Positions 10,250 to 19,774 are shown, counted from the stretch's first letter. The stretch: DNA of 64,000 bases from Azospirillum sp. SYSU D00513 (GCF_017356015.1 NZ_JAFIQV010000002.1:62001-126000); one strand, 5' to 3'. The notes: generated by a model not told the origin, from the letters alone. Numbers and translations are program-made.

Positions 10250-10618
10250 TCACGCGCGCCACGCGTCCCGGAGGTGGCGCGGCCAGGACCAAGGGGTAAC
10301 GAGCATCACGTCGAAGCGCAAGGCCAAGCCTGCATGGCGCGGATTCGCGGCGAGCCAGGCATGCGCCGCGCGGGCCAGCCGGCCGCGCTGGCGGGCGCCG
10401 ACCGCCTCGTTGGCGCGGTCCCAGTCGGCGCGCGCCTTCACCTCGACGATGGCCAGCGTGGCCCCGCGCCGGGCGACGATGTCGATCTCGCCCATGGGGG
10501 TGCGCAGCCGCTGCGCCAGGATGCGGTAGCCGCGCAGCCGCAGGCTCAGCCGGCACAGCGCCTCGGCGTAGCGGCCGTAATCCTCGGCGCGGCGGCGGTG
10601 GTCGCGGGCGCTGGTCAC
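10250..10618 (-). CDS. yraN: YraN/UPF0102 family endonuclease-like protein
   Basis: A 122-residue protein of the UPF0102 family, which has a restriction-endonuclease-like fold related to Holliday-junction resolvases. The conserved nuclease signature is visible as GEIDIVARR followed by IVEVKAR, giving the D, E and K residues. Its ATG overlaps the stop codon of rsmI by 4 bp, so the two are translationally coupled; the rsmI-yraN pair is widely conserved. The physiological substrate is unknown. Confidence 0.95.
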   Translation of the reverse strand: MTSARDHRRRAEDYGRYAEALCRLSLRLRGYRILAQRLRTPMGEIDIVARRGATLAIVEVKARADWDRANEAVGARQRGRLARAAHAWLAANPRHAGLALRFDVMLVTPWSWPRHLRDAWRA

Positions 10619-11580
10619 CGCCGTCCCCCTTCGCCGCCGCCGGAAGCGCCTCCCGGACCGGCGTCCCGCGCCAGTTCCAGCGCGCGGGCGTAGACCTCGC
10701 GCTTGGGCTGGCCGGTGCGGGCGGCGACGTCGGCCGCGGCGTCGCGCACGGACAGGCGGGACAGCGCCTCGCGCAGCAGCGCGTCCACGTCGGCCTCGCC
10801 CGGCGTGTCCTCGGCACCCGGCGGGCCGATCACGACGACCACCTCGCCCCGGGGCGGGCCGGCCTCGGCGTAATGGGCGGCGAGGCCGGGCAGGGGGCCG
10901 CGCCGCACCTCCTCATAGAGCTTGGTCAGCTCGCGCGCCACGGCACCCTCGCGGGGGCCGAGCAGCTCGGCCATGTCGGCCAGGGATTCGGGCAGGCGCT
11001 GCGGCGATTCGAAGAAGACCAGCGTGGCGGGCACGCCCTTCAGCTCGCCGATGGCGGCGCGGCGCGCGGTCTGCCTGTTGGGCAGGAATCCCGCGAACAG
11101 GAAACGGTCGGTCGGCAGGCCGGACAGCACCAGGGCGGCCAGCGGCGCCGAGGCGCCGGGCAGGGTGGTGACCTCCACCCCCTCGGCCACGCATTCGCGC
11201 ACCAGCTTGTAGCCGGGGTCGGAGACCAGCGGCGTGCCGGCGTCGGTGACCAGCGCGATGGCCTCGCCCGCCTTCATGCGCCCGATCAGGACCGGCCGCA
11301 TGCGGGCCGCGTTGTGCTCGTGGTAGGAAACCAGCGGCGTGTCGATGCCGTGGATCCCCATCAGCTTTCCGGTCACCCGCGTGTCCTCGCAGGCCACCGC
11401 GCCGGCGGCGCGCAGGGTGTCGAGCGCGCGCAGGGTGATGTCGGCGGCGTTCCCGATCGGGGTGGCCACGACGTAGAGCCCGGCCTTAAGAGGCTTCGGG
11501 CCGGATTTACTTGTCGCCCTCGGGTCGCTACCTTCACCGGCACCTGAAGCCGGACCGGATGTGGAGACGATTGGTGGCAC
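10615..11580 (-). CDS. rsmI: 16S rRNA (cytidine1402-2'-O)-methyltransferase
   Basis: RsmI methylates the ribose of C1402 in 16S rRNA using S-adenosylmethionine. The tetrapyrrole-methylase fold is clear from GLYVVATPIGNAADITLRAL, the ACEDTR and VTDAGTPLVSDPGY motifs and the LPGASAPLAAL loop. There is no ATG close to the conserved core; the nearest acceptable starts are GTG at 11580 (321 residues, AGAAGG upstream) and GTG at 11592. This gives an unusual N-terminal extension of ~30 residues and makes the 5' end overlap the divergent LpoA-like gene. Downstream it overlaps yraN. Confidence 0.95.
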   Translation of the reverse strand: MPPIVSTSGPASGAGEGSDPRATSKSGPKPLKAGLYVVATPIGNAADITLRALDTLRAAGAVACEDTRVTGKLMGIHGIDTPLVSYHEHNAARMRPVLIGRMKAGEAIALVTDAGTPLVSDPGYKLVRECVAEGVEVTTLPGASAPLAALVLSGLPTDRFLFAGFLPNRQTARRAAIGELKGVPATLVFFESPQRLPESLADMAELLGPREGAVARELTKLYEEVRRGPLPGLAAHYAEAGPPRGEVVVVIGPPGAEDTPGEADVDALLREALSRLSVRDAAADVAARTGQPKREVYARALELARDAGPGGASGGGEGGRR

Positions 11581-12749
11581 GCTTGGCAACACCCTTCTCG
11601 CGCGGTCGGGAGGGGCACCGCGCCCTCTCCCTGCTGTTCGTCGGCCTGTTGGCCGCCTGCGGGCGGACTGTAACGGTCCCCGCGCCGGTTTCACAAGCGC
11701 CTCAACCCGTTCAGGAGGCGCAGCGCCCCACCAAGGTGGCGCTGCTGCTGCCCCTGTCCGGCCCGCGCGCCTCGGTGGGCGAGCCGATGCTGCAGGCAGC
11801 ACAGCTCGCGCTGTTCGATCTCGCCGGCAGCAATTTCGAGCTTCTGCCCCGCGACACCAAGGGCACCCCGGCTGGGGCGGCCAACGCCGCCCGGCAGGCC
11901 GCCGCGGAAGGGGCGACCCTGATCCTCGGCCCGCTCTTCCGCGAGGAGGTCGCGGCGGTGAAGCCGGTCGCCCAGGGCGCCGGGGTGGGGGTGCTCGCCT
12001 TCACCAACGACGCCACGCTGGCGGGCAACGGCACCTATGTGCTGGGGCTGACCCCGGCCAACCACGTCGAGCGGGTGGTCGGCTACGCCCGCGCCCAGGG
12101 CATCACCCGCTACACGGCGCTGGTGCCGCGCTCCCCCTACGGCGAGCAGGTGGTGCGGGTGCTGCAGGGGACGGCGCAGCGGCTCGGCGGCCAGGCACAG
12201 GTGGAGCGCTACGACCCGGCCATCGCCGACCCCGCCCAACCGGCGCAGCAGCTCGCCGGGGCGGCCCCCCGGCCGCAGGCGGTGCTGCTCGCGGAGGTCA
12301 GCCCGCGCGTGCAGCCGCTCGCGGCCGCGCTCGCCGGCGCCGGGGTGGACCCGGCGCAGGTGCGCTTCCTCGGCGCCGGGCTGTGGGACGAGCCGGCACT
12401 CGCCCAGGAGCCCGCCCTGAACGGCGCCTGGTTCGCCGCGCCCAGCCCGCAGACCCGCGCCGACTTCGAGGCGCGCTTCGAGTCGCTCTACAGCGCCAGG
12501 CCCCCGCGCGTCGCCACGCTGGCCTATGACGCCACGGCCATCGCCGCCGTGCTGAGCCAGAACGGCGGCCCGCGCCCCTTCGAGGCGCGCGCTCTCCAGG
12601 GTCCGGGCGGCTTCGAAGGCGTGGACGGGCTGTTCCGGCTGACCCCGGGCGGGCTCGCCGAACGCAGCCTCGCCGTGATGGAGGTCACCCCCACCGGCCC
12701 CCGCGTGCTCGACCCGGCGCCGAACAGCTTCGACGTGCTGGGGCAGTAG
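11559..12749 (+). CDS. LpoA-like penicillin-binding-protein activator lipoprotein
   Basis: The product (396 residues from the ATG at 11559) begins with a lipoprotein signal ending in the lipobox LLAAC (Cys34), so it should be anchored to a membrane facing the periplasm. The rest has the periplasmic-binding-protein type I fold of the LpoA/YraM-like family (KVALLLPLSGP, a GATLILGPLF tract, ARAQGITRYTALVPRSPYG). Relatives activate peptidoglycan synthases. A GTG at 11574 preceded by GGAG at 7 bp is an equally good start. Either start overlaps or abuts the rsmI start on the other strand. Confidence 0.9.
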   Translation: MWRRLVARLATPFSRGREGHRALSLLFVGLLAACGRTVTVPAPVSQAPQPVQEAQRPTKVALLLPLSGPRASVGEPMLQAAQLALFDLAGSNFELLPRDTKGTPAGAANAARQAAAEGATLILGPLFREEVAAVKPVAQGAGVGVLAFTNDATLAGNGTYVLGLTPANHVERVVGYARAQGITRYTALVPRSPYGEQVVRVLQGTAQRLGGQAQVERYDPAIADPAQPAQQLAGAAPRPQAVLLAEVSPRVQPLAAALAGAGVDPAQVRFLGAGLWDEPALAQEPALNGAWFAAPSPQTRADFEARFESLYSARPPRVATLAYDATAIAAVLSQNGGPRPFEARALQGPGGFEGVDGLFRLTPGGLAERSLAVMEVTPTGPRVLDPAPNSFDVLGQ

Positions 12750-12783
12750 GGTCCCCGCGCGGCGGAAAGCACCCGCGCGCCTT

Positions 12784-12821
12784 CGATGCCCCTGTTCCGC
12801 ACCGGCGGGGCAGGGGCATCG
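12784..12821. terminator. Hairpin between convergent LpoA-like gene and folA
   Basis: Arms CGATGCCCCTG (12784-12794) and CAGGGGCATCG (12811-12821) are perfectly complementary, with additional inner pairing of CCGC and GCGG. It sits between two convergent stop codons, so it can serve both transcripts. A short T run (GTTTC) follows on the plus strand. Confidence 0.75.
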
Positions 12822-12842
12822 CCGTTTCAGGAACCGGGCGTT

Positions 12843-13343
12843 TCAGGAGAGAGGGGCGGCGCGCTCGTAATCGACGTAGCGGAAATCCAGCCCGTTCTCA
12901 TGCAGGAGCGGGCCGGTGGCGGCGACGGTCCAGCCATCGCCGAGCGGCGGCATCAGGGTGTCGCCGGGGACCTCCTGTTCGATCCGCGTGAGGTGGACCC
13001 GGTCGGCCAGCGGCAGGGTCTCGCGGAAGACCTCGGCGCCGCCGATGACCGCGAGTTCCGGAACGCCAGCCGCCCGGCAGGCGGCCAGCGCGTCGGACAG
13101 GCTGGCATGCCAGTGGGCACCGTCGCGCTCGCCCGGCGGCGTACCGCGGCTCACCACATGATGGACGCGGCCGGGCAGGGGGCGGCGGGGCAGCGACTCC
13201 CAAGTGCGCCGGCCCATCAGCATGGGCTTGCCCATGGTCAGCTCCTTGAAGCGCTTCAGGTCGCCCGGCAGGCTCCAGGGGAGCGTGCCCTCGCGGCCGA
13301 TCACGCCGTTGCGCGCCGCCGCCACCACGAGGCTGATCCGCAT
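12843..13343 (-). CDS. folA: Dihydrofolate reductase
   Basis: FolA reduces dihydrofolate to tetrahydrofolate with NADPH. The 166-residue product has the canonical features: ISLVVAAARNGVIG at the N-terminus, LPWSLPGDLKRFKELT with the active-site acidic residue, MGRRTWESLP and the cofactor loop AVIGGAEVF. No thymidylate synthase gene is adjacent. It lies 25 bp downstream of hemW on the same strand, so it may be read from the rph-rdgB-hemW transcript. Confidence 0.98.
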   Translation of the reverse strand: MRISLVVAAARNGVIGREGTLPWSLPGDLKRFKELTMGKPMLMGRRTWESLPRRPLPGRVHHVVSRGTPPGERDGAHWHASLSDALAACRAAGVPELAVIGGAEVFRETLPLADRVHLTRIEQEVPGDTLMPPLGDGWTVAATGPLLHENGLDFRYVDYERAAPLS

Positions 13344-13368
13344 GCCGTTTCTCCCCTTGCCGTGACGG

Positions 13369-14535
13369 TCAGGCGAGCAGGGCCGCCAGCACCGCGTTCA
13401 ACCGCTGCCGCCCTTCGTGCGTCGCGCGCAACGTGCCGTCGCCGATCTCCAGGAAGCCGCCCTCGACGAGGCGCTTCACGCCGGCCGGGTCGGTGAACTC
13501 CGTCAGGTCACGGCCGGTCTCCTCGCGGATGCGGGCGAGCGGCACGCCCTCGGCCAGCCGCAGCCCCATCATCAGCAGCTCCGACCCGCGCGCGGCGCGG
13601 TCGATGGGCTCCGGCTCGGCGGCGCCGTGGCCATCGCGCTCGACGCGCTCCATCCAGATCTCCGGCGCGCGGTGGGCGCGGGTGGCGAGCTTGCGCCCGT
13701 CGAGCGTCAGCCGTCCATGCGCGCCGGGACCGATCCCGGCATAGTCGCCGTAGCGCCAGTAGGTCAGGTTGTGCCGGCTCTCCTCGCCCGGCCGGGCGTG
13801 GTTCGAAATCTCGTAGGCCGGCAGTCCGGCCGCGTTTAGAAGCGTTTGGGTCGCCTCGTACAGGTCGCCGGCCAGGTCCTCGTCGGGCAGCACCAGCTCG
13901 CCCCGCGCGTGCAGCGGGAAGAAGGCCGTCCCCTCCTCGATGGTGAGCTGATAGACCGACAGGTGGCCGACCGCGTAATCCAGCGCGCGGGTCAGCTCCG
14001 CCTCCCAGGCGGCGACGGTCTGGCCGGGGCGGGCGTAGATCAGGTCGAAGGAGAAGCGGTCGAAGCTGTTCGCCGCCAGTTCGATGGCGCCGGTCGCCTC
14101 CGCCGCGTTGTGCTGGCGCCCGAGGAACTTCAGCGAGGCGTCGTCCAGCGCCTGGATGCCGAGCGAGACGCGGTTCACGCCCGCGGCGCGGAAGGCGCGG
14201 AACTTGCCGGCCTCGACCGAGGTCGGGTTGGCCTCCAGCGTCACCTCCAGCCGGTCGGCGACCGGCCAGCGCGCGGCGATGCGCTCCAGCAGGGCGCCGA
14301 CGGTCGCCGGCTCCATCAGCGAGGGCGTGCCTCCGCCGAAGAAGACCGAGGTCACCATCCGGCCGGGGGTGAGATCCGCGTAATGGTCGAGTTCGCGCAG
14401 CAGCGCCGCGCGCCAGCGGTCATGCTCGACCCGCTCGCGCACATGGCTGTTGAAGTCGCAGTAGGGGCATTTGGCCTTGCAGAAGGGCCAGTGCACGTAG
14501 ATCCCGAAACCGGGATCCGGAATCACTTGAAGCAT
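13369..14535 (-). CDS. hemW: Radical SAM haem chaperone HemW
   Basis: The 388-residue product carries the radical-SAM cluster motif as [14 protein letters not shown] near the N-terminus, plus [10 protein letters not shown] and the HemW C-terminal winged-helix-like region. In older annotations such proteins are named oxygen-independent coproporphyrinogen III oxidase, but this form, lacking the additional HemN cysteine, is usually a haem-binding chaperone. It overlaps rdgB by 13 bp, implying coupled translation. Confidence 0.95.
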   Translation of the reverse strand: MLQVIPDPGFGIYVHWPFCKAKCPYCDFNSHVRERVEHDRWRAALLRELDHYADLTPGRMVTSVFFGGGTPSLMEPATVGALLERIAARWPVADRLEVTLEANPTSVEAGKFRAFRAAGVNRVSLGIQALDDASLKFLGRQHNAAEATGAIELAANSFDRFSFDLIYARPGQTVAAWEAELTRALDYAVGHLSVYQLTIEEGTAFFPLHARGELVLPDEDLAGDLYEATQTLLNAAGLPAYEISNHARPGEESRHNLTYWRYGDYAGIGPGAHGRLTLDGRKLATRAHRAPEIWMERVERDGHGAAEPEPIDRAARGSELLMMGLRLAEGVPLARIREETGRDLTEFTDPAGVKRLVEGGFLEIGDGTLRATHEGRQRLNAVLAALLA

Positions 14536-15128
14536 CGGTCCACAAGCTGGCGGAAGGCGTCGGCCCGGTGGCTCATCTCGTGCTTCTTCACCGGGTCCAT
14601 CTCGCCGAATGTGATGTCATGGCCGTCCGGTTTAAACATCGCGTCGTAGCCGAACCCCTTTTCCCCGCGCGGCGGCCAGACCAGCGTGCCCCAGCAGCGC
14701 CCCTCCACCGTCTCGACATGGCCGTCCGGCCAGGCGAGGGAGAGGGCACAGACGAAATAGGCGCGGCGGTCCTTGCCGCCGGCGAGCCCCTCCTCGACCT
14801 TGCGCATGGCCATGGCGAAGTCCTTGGACGGGCCGGCCCAGCGCGCCGAATAGATGCCGGGGTCGCCGCCCAGCGCCGGCACCACCAGCCCGCTGTCGTC
14901 GGACAGGGCGACATGGCCGGCGGCGGCCGTGGCGCGCGCCTTCAGCTCCGCGTTCTCGACGAAGCTGGTCCCCGTCTCCTCGGGCTCCGGCAGGCCGAGC
15001 TGGCCGGCCGAGGTGAAGCTCCTGACATAGGGGCCGAGCAGGTCGGCGAACTCCCGCACCTTGCCGGCGTTGTGGCTGGCGATGACGAGAGCGTCGCCGG
15101 TGAAGCGGCGGGGGGTGCCGTCGGGCAT
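14523..15128 (-). CDS. rdgB: Non-canonical purine NTP pyrophosphatase (RdgB/HAM1)
   Basis: The enzyme hydrolyses dITP, XTP and ITP to the monophosphates and keeps these bases out of DNA and RNA. The 201-residue product shows [38 protein letters not shown] and GFGYDAMF, all hallmark motifs. It sits between rph and hemW on the minus strand, 54 bp after rph, and its 3' end overlaps hemW. Confidence 0.98.
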   Translation of the reverse strand: MPDGTPRRFTGDALVIASHNAGKVREFADLLGPYVRSFTSAGQLGLPEPEETGTSFVENAELKARATAAAGHVALSDDSGLVVPALGGDPGIYSARWAGPSKDFAMAMRKVEEGLAGGKDRRAYFVCALSLAWPDGHVETVEGRCWGTLVWPPRGEKGFGYDAMFKPDGHDITFGEMDPVKKHEMSHRADAFRQLVDRCFK

Positions 15129-15182
15129 GGGTCTGACCTCGCGGGTTCGGGGTTGAGCGGATCGTTGAGGGAAGGGCCGGCC

Positions 15183-15902
<720 letters not shown>

Positions 15903-16072
15903 GGAATTCACCCGCGGGTCTGTTGAAAAGGGCCGCAAGCTAACGGCGAACGCCCCCGCCGTCCAGGGTCTTGGCCGGGGTCTCACGGGGAAAGGGCTTT
16001 CACTTCCTCTTCCGCCGCGCCAGAATACAAAGGGATGGAAAACCTCGCCCAGGCGATGACGGTGGACCCTTG

Positions 16073-16498
16073 ATGATCCGTGTCGTGCTGGACACCAACA
16101 TACTGACCGCCGCGATGCGAAGCCCGAATGGGCTTTCCTTCCAAATTCTGGAGTTGGTCAGGCAGGGCATTGTCAGGCCTGTGGTGACGACCACATTGTT
16201 TGTGGAATATGAGGCGGTGCTGAACCGTCCGGAGCAGATGTCCGCGCATGGCCTTTCGAGGGATGAAGTCGACCGTTTTCTGTCCAGCTTCGCATTCCTC
16301 GCCGAGGGGGTGCTCATCCATTTCCGATGGCGGCCCCTGTTGCCCGATCCGAATGACGATATGGTGCTGGAGGCGGCGGTCAATGGGCGGGCGGATGCTC
16401 TGGTGACCTACAACATCAGGGATTTCGCCAGGGAAGGGATCAGATTCGGTCTTTCGGTTCTCACACCAGCGGATTTCTTTAGGGCTCTGAAGCCATGA
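16073..16498 (+). CDS. PIN-domain toxin of a type II toxin-antitoxin pair
   Basis: A 141-residue PIN-domain ribonuclease-like protein of the family annotated as putative toxin-antitoxin toxin, PIN family. Acidic active-site residues are visible: D in VVLDTNIL (residue ~7), E in FVEYEAVL, and the aspartates of DPNDD and [10 protein letters not shown] 16073 is preferred over the longer open frame because the PIN fold begins there. Its stop overlaps the antitoxin ATG (ATGA, 16495-16498). The base composition is visibly less GC-rich than the flanking rph and hrcA genes, suggesting acquisition. Toxin-before-antitoxin order is less usual. Confidence 0.88.
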   Translation: MIRVVLDTNILTAAMRSPNGLSFQILELVRQGIVRPVVTTTLFVEYEAVLNRPEQMSAHGLSRDEVDRFLSSFAFLAEGVLIHFRWRPLLPDPNDDMVLEAAVNGRADALVTYNIRDFAREGIRFGLSVLTPADFFRALKP

Positions 16499-16785
16499 AA
16501 AATGCCACCATCCCCGTGCAGCTCCCGGAAGCGGTTCATGAGATGGCGACGCGCCTCGCTCAACGCGAGGGAGTTTCACTCGACCAGTGGGTGGCTGCCG
16601 CGATCAAACAGCGGATCGAAGCGCAGGAGGATCCGCACGAGTTCCTGCGCCGTCGCGCGGGGAACGCGACCGGCGAGGACATGGCCGCGATCCTGGCCCG
16701 GGTGCGTCCGGGACCACCCGTCGAAGGCGATGAAATTCCCCCGGATCTGCTCGAACGGTTCCGCAAGCAGCCGCCTCTTGCCTGA
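16495..16785 (+). CDS. Ribbon-helix-helix-like antitoxin
   Basis: A 96-residue protein whose first ~45 residues fit a ribbon-helix-helix DNA-binding fold (TIPVQLPEAVHEMATRLAQR, then SLDQWVAAAIKQRIE), followed by a disordered C-terminal part (PPDLLERFRKQPP) that would wrap the toxin. It overlaps the PIN gene by 4 bp, so production is coupled. By analogy it should neutralise the PIN protein and autoregulate the pair; no operator could be recognised in the gap upstream of 16073. Confidence 0.85.
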   Translation: MKNATIPVQLPEAVHEMATRLAQREGVSLDQWVAAAIKQRIEAQEDPHEFLRRRAGNATGEDMAAILARVRPGPPVEGDEIPPDLLERFRKQPPLA

Positions 16786-16887
16786 CCACCGCCCTTCCGG
16801 GATAGGCGTGCGTGAACGCACCCATCGGAGCCGTGCACGTTGATTCGGTCCCCGGGGCTTCTTAAATTCCGTCCGGTTCGACGCCGA

Positions 16888-16911
16888 CGCGCGCGGCAGC
16901 CGCCGCGCGCG
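16888..16911. promoter_or_regulatory. GC-rich inverted repeat upstream of hrcA
   Basis: CGCGCGCGGC (16888-16897) and GCCGCGCGCG (16902-16911) form a perfect 10-bp stem with a 4-base loop, ending 23 bp before the hrcA ATG. There is no T run. It may be a leftover terminator for the toxin-antitoxin pair or a leader structure of hrcA. No CIRCE element is visible here. Confidence 0.5.
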
Positions 16912-16934
16912 CCTCATCACAGCTGTCCCAGGGC

Positions 16935-17972
16935 ATGATCACCGAGCTGAACAAACGGTCGCGCGAGATCTTCCGGCAGATCGTCGATGCCTATGTGGCG
17001 ACGGGGGAGCCGGTCGGGTCGCGCACGATCTCGCGCCGGCTCGGCATGGCGCTGTCGCCGGCGACGATCCGCAACGTCATGGCCGACCTGGAGGAGCAGG
17101 GTCTCCTTTACGCGCCGCACACCTCGGCCGGACGCATCCCGACCGAGGCGGGGCTGCGGCTGTTCGTGAACGGGCTGCTGGAGATCGGCGCGCTGAGCGA
17201 GGACGAGCGCGGCGCCATCGAGGCGAAATGCTCCTCCTCCGGGCGCTCCATGCAGGACGTGCTGGGCGAGGCCTCGACCATGCTGTCGGGCCTGTCGCAC
17301 TGCGCCGGCCTCGTGGTGGCGCCCAAGACCGACCGGCCCTTGAAGCACATCGAGTTCGTGTCGCTCGGCCCCGGCCGCGCGCTGGTGGTGCTGGTGAACG
17401 AGGACGGGCTGGTCGAGAACCGCGTCATCGAGGTGCCCGTCGGGCTTCCGGCCTCCACCTTGCAGATGGTGTCCAACTATCTCAGCGCGAAGCTCGTCGG
17501 CCGCACGCTGGACGAGGCGCGCCAGGAGGTCCTGCGCGAGATCGAGGAGCAGAAGACCCAGCTCGACGAGCTGTCGCGCCGGGTCGTCGCCGCGGGGCTC
17601 GCCACCTGGGCCGGCAGCGCCGGCAACGACGGCCAGCTCATCGTGCGCGGCCAGGCGCGCCTGCTGGAGGACGTCACCGCCCTGTCGGACCTGGAGCGGG
17701 TACGCTCCCTGTTCGAGGCCCTGGAGACCAAGGAGGCCATGCTGCGCCTGCTGGACGCCACGGGGCAGGGCGACGGCGTGCAGATCTTCATCGGGGCGGA
17801 GAACGTGCTGTTCAACCATTCCGGCTGCACGCTCATCATCTCGCCCTTCCAGAACAGCCGCGAGCGGGTGATCGGGGCGATCGGCGTCATCGGCCCGACC
17901 CGCATCAATTACGCTCGCATCATTCCTCTGGTGGATTATACCGCCAAGGTCATCGGCCGGCTGATCGGCTAG
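16935..17972 (+). CDS. hrcA: Heat-inducible transcription repressor HrcA
   Basis: HrcA represses heat-shock genes by binding CIRCE, with GroE modulating its activity. The 345-residue product has the N-terminal winged helix (RSREIFRQIVDAYVATGEPVG, ATIRNVMADLEEQG, HTSAGRIPTEAGLR) and the C-terminal GAF-like region ending IGPTRINYARIIPLVDYTAK. It is followed 62 bp later by grpE, the conserved alphaproteobacterial hrcA-grpE pair. I find no CIRCE before hrcA or dnaK, so its target in this organism is presumably groES-groEL elsewhere. Confidence 0.97.
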   Translation: MITELNKRSREIFRQIVDAYVATGEPVGSRTISRRLGMALSPATIRNVMADLEEQGLLYAPHTSAGRIPTEAGLRLFVNGLLEIGALSEDERGAIEAKCSSSGRSMQDVLGEASTMLSGLSHCAGLVVAPKTDRPLKHIEFVSLGPGRALVVLVNEDGLVENRVIEVPVGLPASTLQMVSNYLSAKLVGRTLDEARQEVLREIEEQKTQLDELSRRVVAAGLATWAGSAGNDGQLIVRGQARLLEDVTALSDLERVRSLFEALETKEAMLRLLDATGQGDGVQIFIGAENVLFNHSGCTLIISPFQNSRERVIGAIGVIGPTRINYARIIPLVDYTAKVIGRLIG

Positions 17973-18034
17973 AAACCCTTCACCCCGGCCCCAACGCCAT
18001 TTCGACGACCAGCCGATAAAGACAAGAGAGAGTC

Positions 18035-18640
18035 ATGAGCGAAGAGCAGAACAAGCCCGCCACCGAAGACACCGGCGCCGAGATCAACGGCGCGGAGCAG
18101 GCCGAGGCTCAAACGCCCGGGACCGATGGCGCTTCGGCGCAGGACCGCGTCGCCCAGCTCGAGGCCGAGGTCGCCGCCCTCAAGGACCAGGCGCTGCGCG
18201 CCATGGCCGAGGCCGAGAACACCCGCCGCCGCGCCGCGCGCGAGAAGGAGGACGCCTCCAAATACGCGGTGAGCGGCTTCGCCAAGGACATGCTGGGCGT
18301 CGCCGACAACCTGCGCCGCGCGCTGGAGGCCGTGCCTGCCGACTCGGCCGAGAACGAGCTGGTCAAGAGCCTGACGGTCGGCGTCGAGGCGACCGAGCGC
18401 CAGCTCCTCGCCGGTCTGGAACGCGCCGGCATCAGGAAGCTCGAGCCGATGGGTGAGCCCTACGACCCGAACTTCCATCAGGTGATGTTCGAGATCGAGA
18501 ACACCGGCAAGCCGGCCGGCACCATCGTCCAGGTTCTCCAGGCCGGCTACACCATCCATGGCCGCCTGCTGCGCGAGGCCATGGTCGGCGTCGCCAAGGG
18601 CGGCGCGGACGGCGGACAGCACCTCGACACCAAGGCCTGA
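18035..18640 (+). CDS. grpE: Nucleotide exchange factor GrpE
   Basis: GrpE releases ADP from DnaK and completes the DnaK-DnaJ-GrpE cycle. The 201-residue product has an acidic, disordered N-terminus, a long coiled-coil helix (RVAQLEAEVAALKDQALRAM, then ENTRRRAAREKED) and the C-terminal beta domain (LEPMGEPYDPNFHQVMFEI). A GAGAGA ribosome-binding sequence precedes the ATG. A strong GC-rich hairpin follows the stop. Its partners dnaK and dnaJ are about 4 kb downstream. Confidence 0.98.
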   Translation: MSEEQNKPATEDTGAEINGAEQAEAQTPGTDGASAQDRVAQLEAEVAALKDQALRAMAEAENTRRRAAREKEDASKYAVSGFAKDMLGVADNLRRALEAVPADSAENELVKSLTVGVEATERQLLAGLERAGIRKLEPMGEPYDPNFHQVMFEIENTGKPAGTIVQVLQAGYTIHGRLLREAMVGVAKGGADGGQHLDTKA

Positions 18641-18650
18641 AGCTCCCGTC

Positions 18651-18685
18651 GGGCGGGGCGCCTCCCCCAGGAGGCGGCCCCGCCC
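18651..18685 (+). terminator. Hairpin after grpE
   Basis: GGGCGGGGCGCCTCC (18651-18665) pairs with GGAGGCGGCCCCGCCC (18670-18685) with a single bulge and a four-base loop. There is no clean T run, so termination may be factor-dependent or the hairpin may stabilise the 3' end. Confidence 0.65.
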
Positions 18686-18779
18686 GAAAGGGTTGGACCG
18701 CAAGACTCGCGGTCCCTATCCCGATACACCGCGTCCTGCACCGTCCGCCCAGGCGAAAATCGGTACGACAAAGTGTAAA

Positions 18780-18809
18780 ACCTCATGAGGTGCGGTACCT
18801 CAATGAGGT
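18780..18809. promoter_or_regulatory. Double palindrome overlapping the ribosome-binding site of a methyltransferase gene
   Basis: ACCTCATGAGGT (18780-18791) is a perfect 12-bp palindrome. ACCTCAATGAGGT (18797-18809) is a second copy with one extra central base. They are 17 bp apart and the second contains the GAGG (18805-18808) that serves the ATG at 18815. The two copies could bind a dimeric repressor, or fold in RNA so that CCTC pairs with the Shine-Dalgarno GAGG. Confidence 0.6.
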
Positions 18810-18814
18810 CGACG

Positions 18815-19735
18815 ATGCAATCCACCGATACGCAAGATCTGGTCACCCGCTACAAGCGCAAGTTCGGCCTGGCGCCGGGCTATCCCCTCAGCGAAAGCAT
18901 GGTCCTGCAGCATTGGGACCTGGAACGCCGGCTGGCGCGCGAACTGCGCGAGTCGCGGCCGGACGAGCGGTGGAGCGTGTTCGAGCGCTGCTACACCGCG
19001 CTCTACAGCAAATGCCCCTGGCTGAACGAGGGCGTGGACGACTCCACCCAGGACGACGAGCTGGACTTCGGGCATTTCCTGACGCTGCTGAAGGGCGCGC
19101 GGGACATCTACGAGGTCGGGTCCGGCAAGGCCCGTCTGCTGACCTACCTCGCCCGCAAGGGCTTCCGCTGCGTCGCCACCGAGGTCACGCGGGAACGCGG
19201 GGAGCGCTGGACCGACGAGACGACCAACGTCGCCTGGCACTGCTGCGACGGCGTCAATCTCGCGCGATTCGAGCCGCGGGAGCATTACGACGCGGTCGTC
19301 TCCACCCACGTCGTCGAGCATCTGCACCCCGAGGACGTGGTCACGCACATGGAGAACGTGCACGCCATCCTGAAGCCGGGCGGGCGCTATGTGCTCAGCA
19401 TGCCGCACCGGCACGCCGGGCCGATGGACCTGTCGGAGATCTTCGGGCTGGACGAGCCGGTCTGCATGCATCTGCGCGAATACAGCTGGGCCGAGACGGA
19501 GGAAGCCCTGCGCAAGGCCGGCTTCGCCCGGATGGAGGCGGCCTACGTCGCGCCGATGGCCGTGCGCCGGCACCTGCCGGTGCGCTTCGCCGGCACGGGC
19601 TACCTGTCCTACCTGAAGGCGGTGGAGGGTGCCGTCGGCCGCCTGCCCACGGCGTTGCGCCGCAAGGCCGGGCGGCTCGGCCAGTTCTGGCTCTTCCGCC
19701 CGGAGATCATCATGGTCGCGCACAAGGCCGGTTGA
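18815..19735 (+). CDS. Class I SAM-dependent methyltransferase
   Basis: A 306-residue methyltransferase of unknown substrate. Motif I is visible as IYEVGSGKARLLTYLARKG, and the acidic post-II region as VATEVTRERGERW; HVVEHLHPEDVV resembles the VLEHL tract of lipid or sugar methyltransferases. I chose ATG 18815 because GAGG lies 6 bp upstream, although two in-frame starts exist at 18785 and 18803. It stands alone after the grpE hairpin and converges on the DUF486 gene. The paired palindromes at its 5' end suggest dedicated control. Confidence 0.88.
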   Translation: MQSTDTQDLVTRYKRKFGLAPGYPLSESMVLQHWDLERRLARELRESRPDERWSVFERCYTALYSKCPWLNEGVDDSTQDDELDFGHFLTLLKGARDIYEVGSGKARLLTYLARKGFRCVATEVTRERGERWTDETTNVAWHCCDGVNLARFEPREHYDAVVSTHVVEHLHPEDVVTHMENVHAILKPGGRYVLSMPHRHAGPMDLSEIFGLDEPVCMHLREYSWAETEEALRKAGFARMEAAYVAPMAVRRHLPVRFAGTGYLSYLKAVEGAVGRLPTALRRKAGRLGQFWLFRPEIIMVAHKAG

Positions 19736-19774
19736 GCCGCGTCCTGGATGGGGCGGCAGGCCCGCCGCCCCTTC

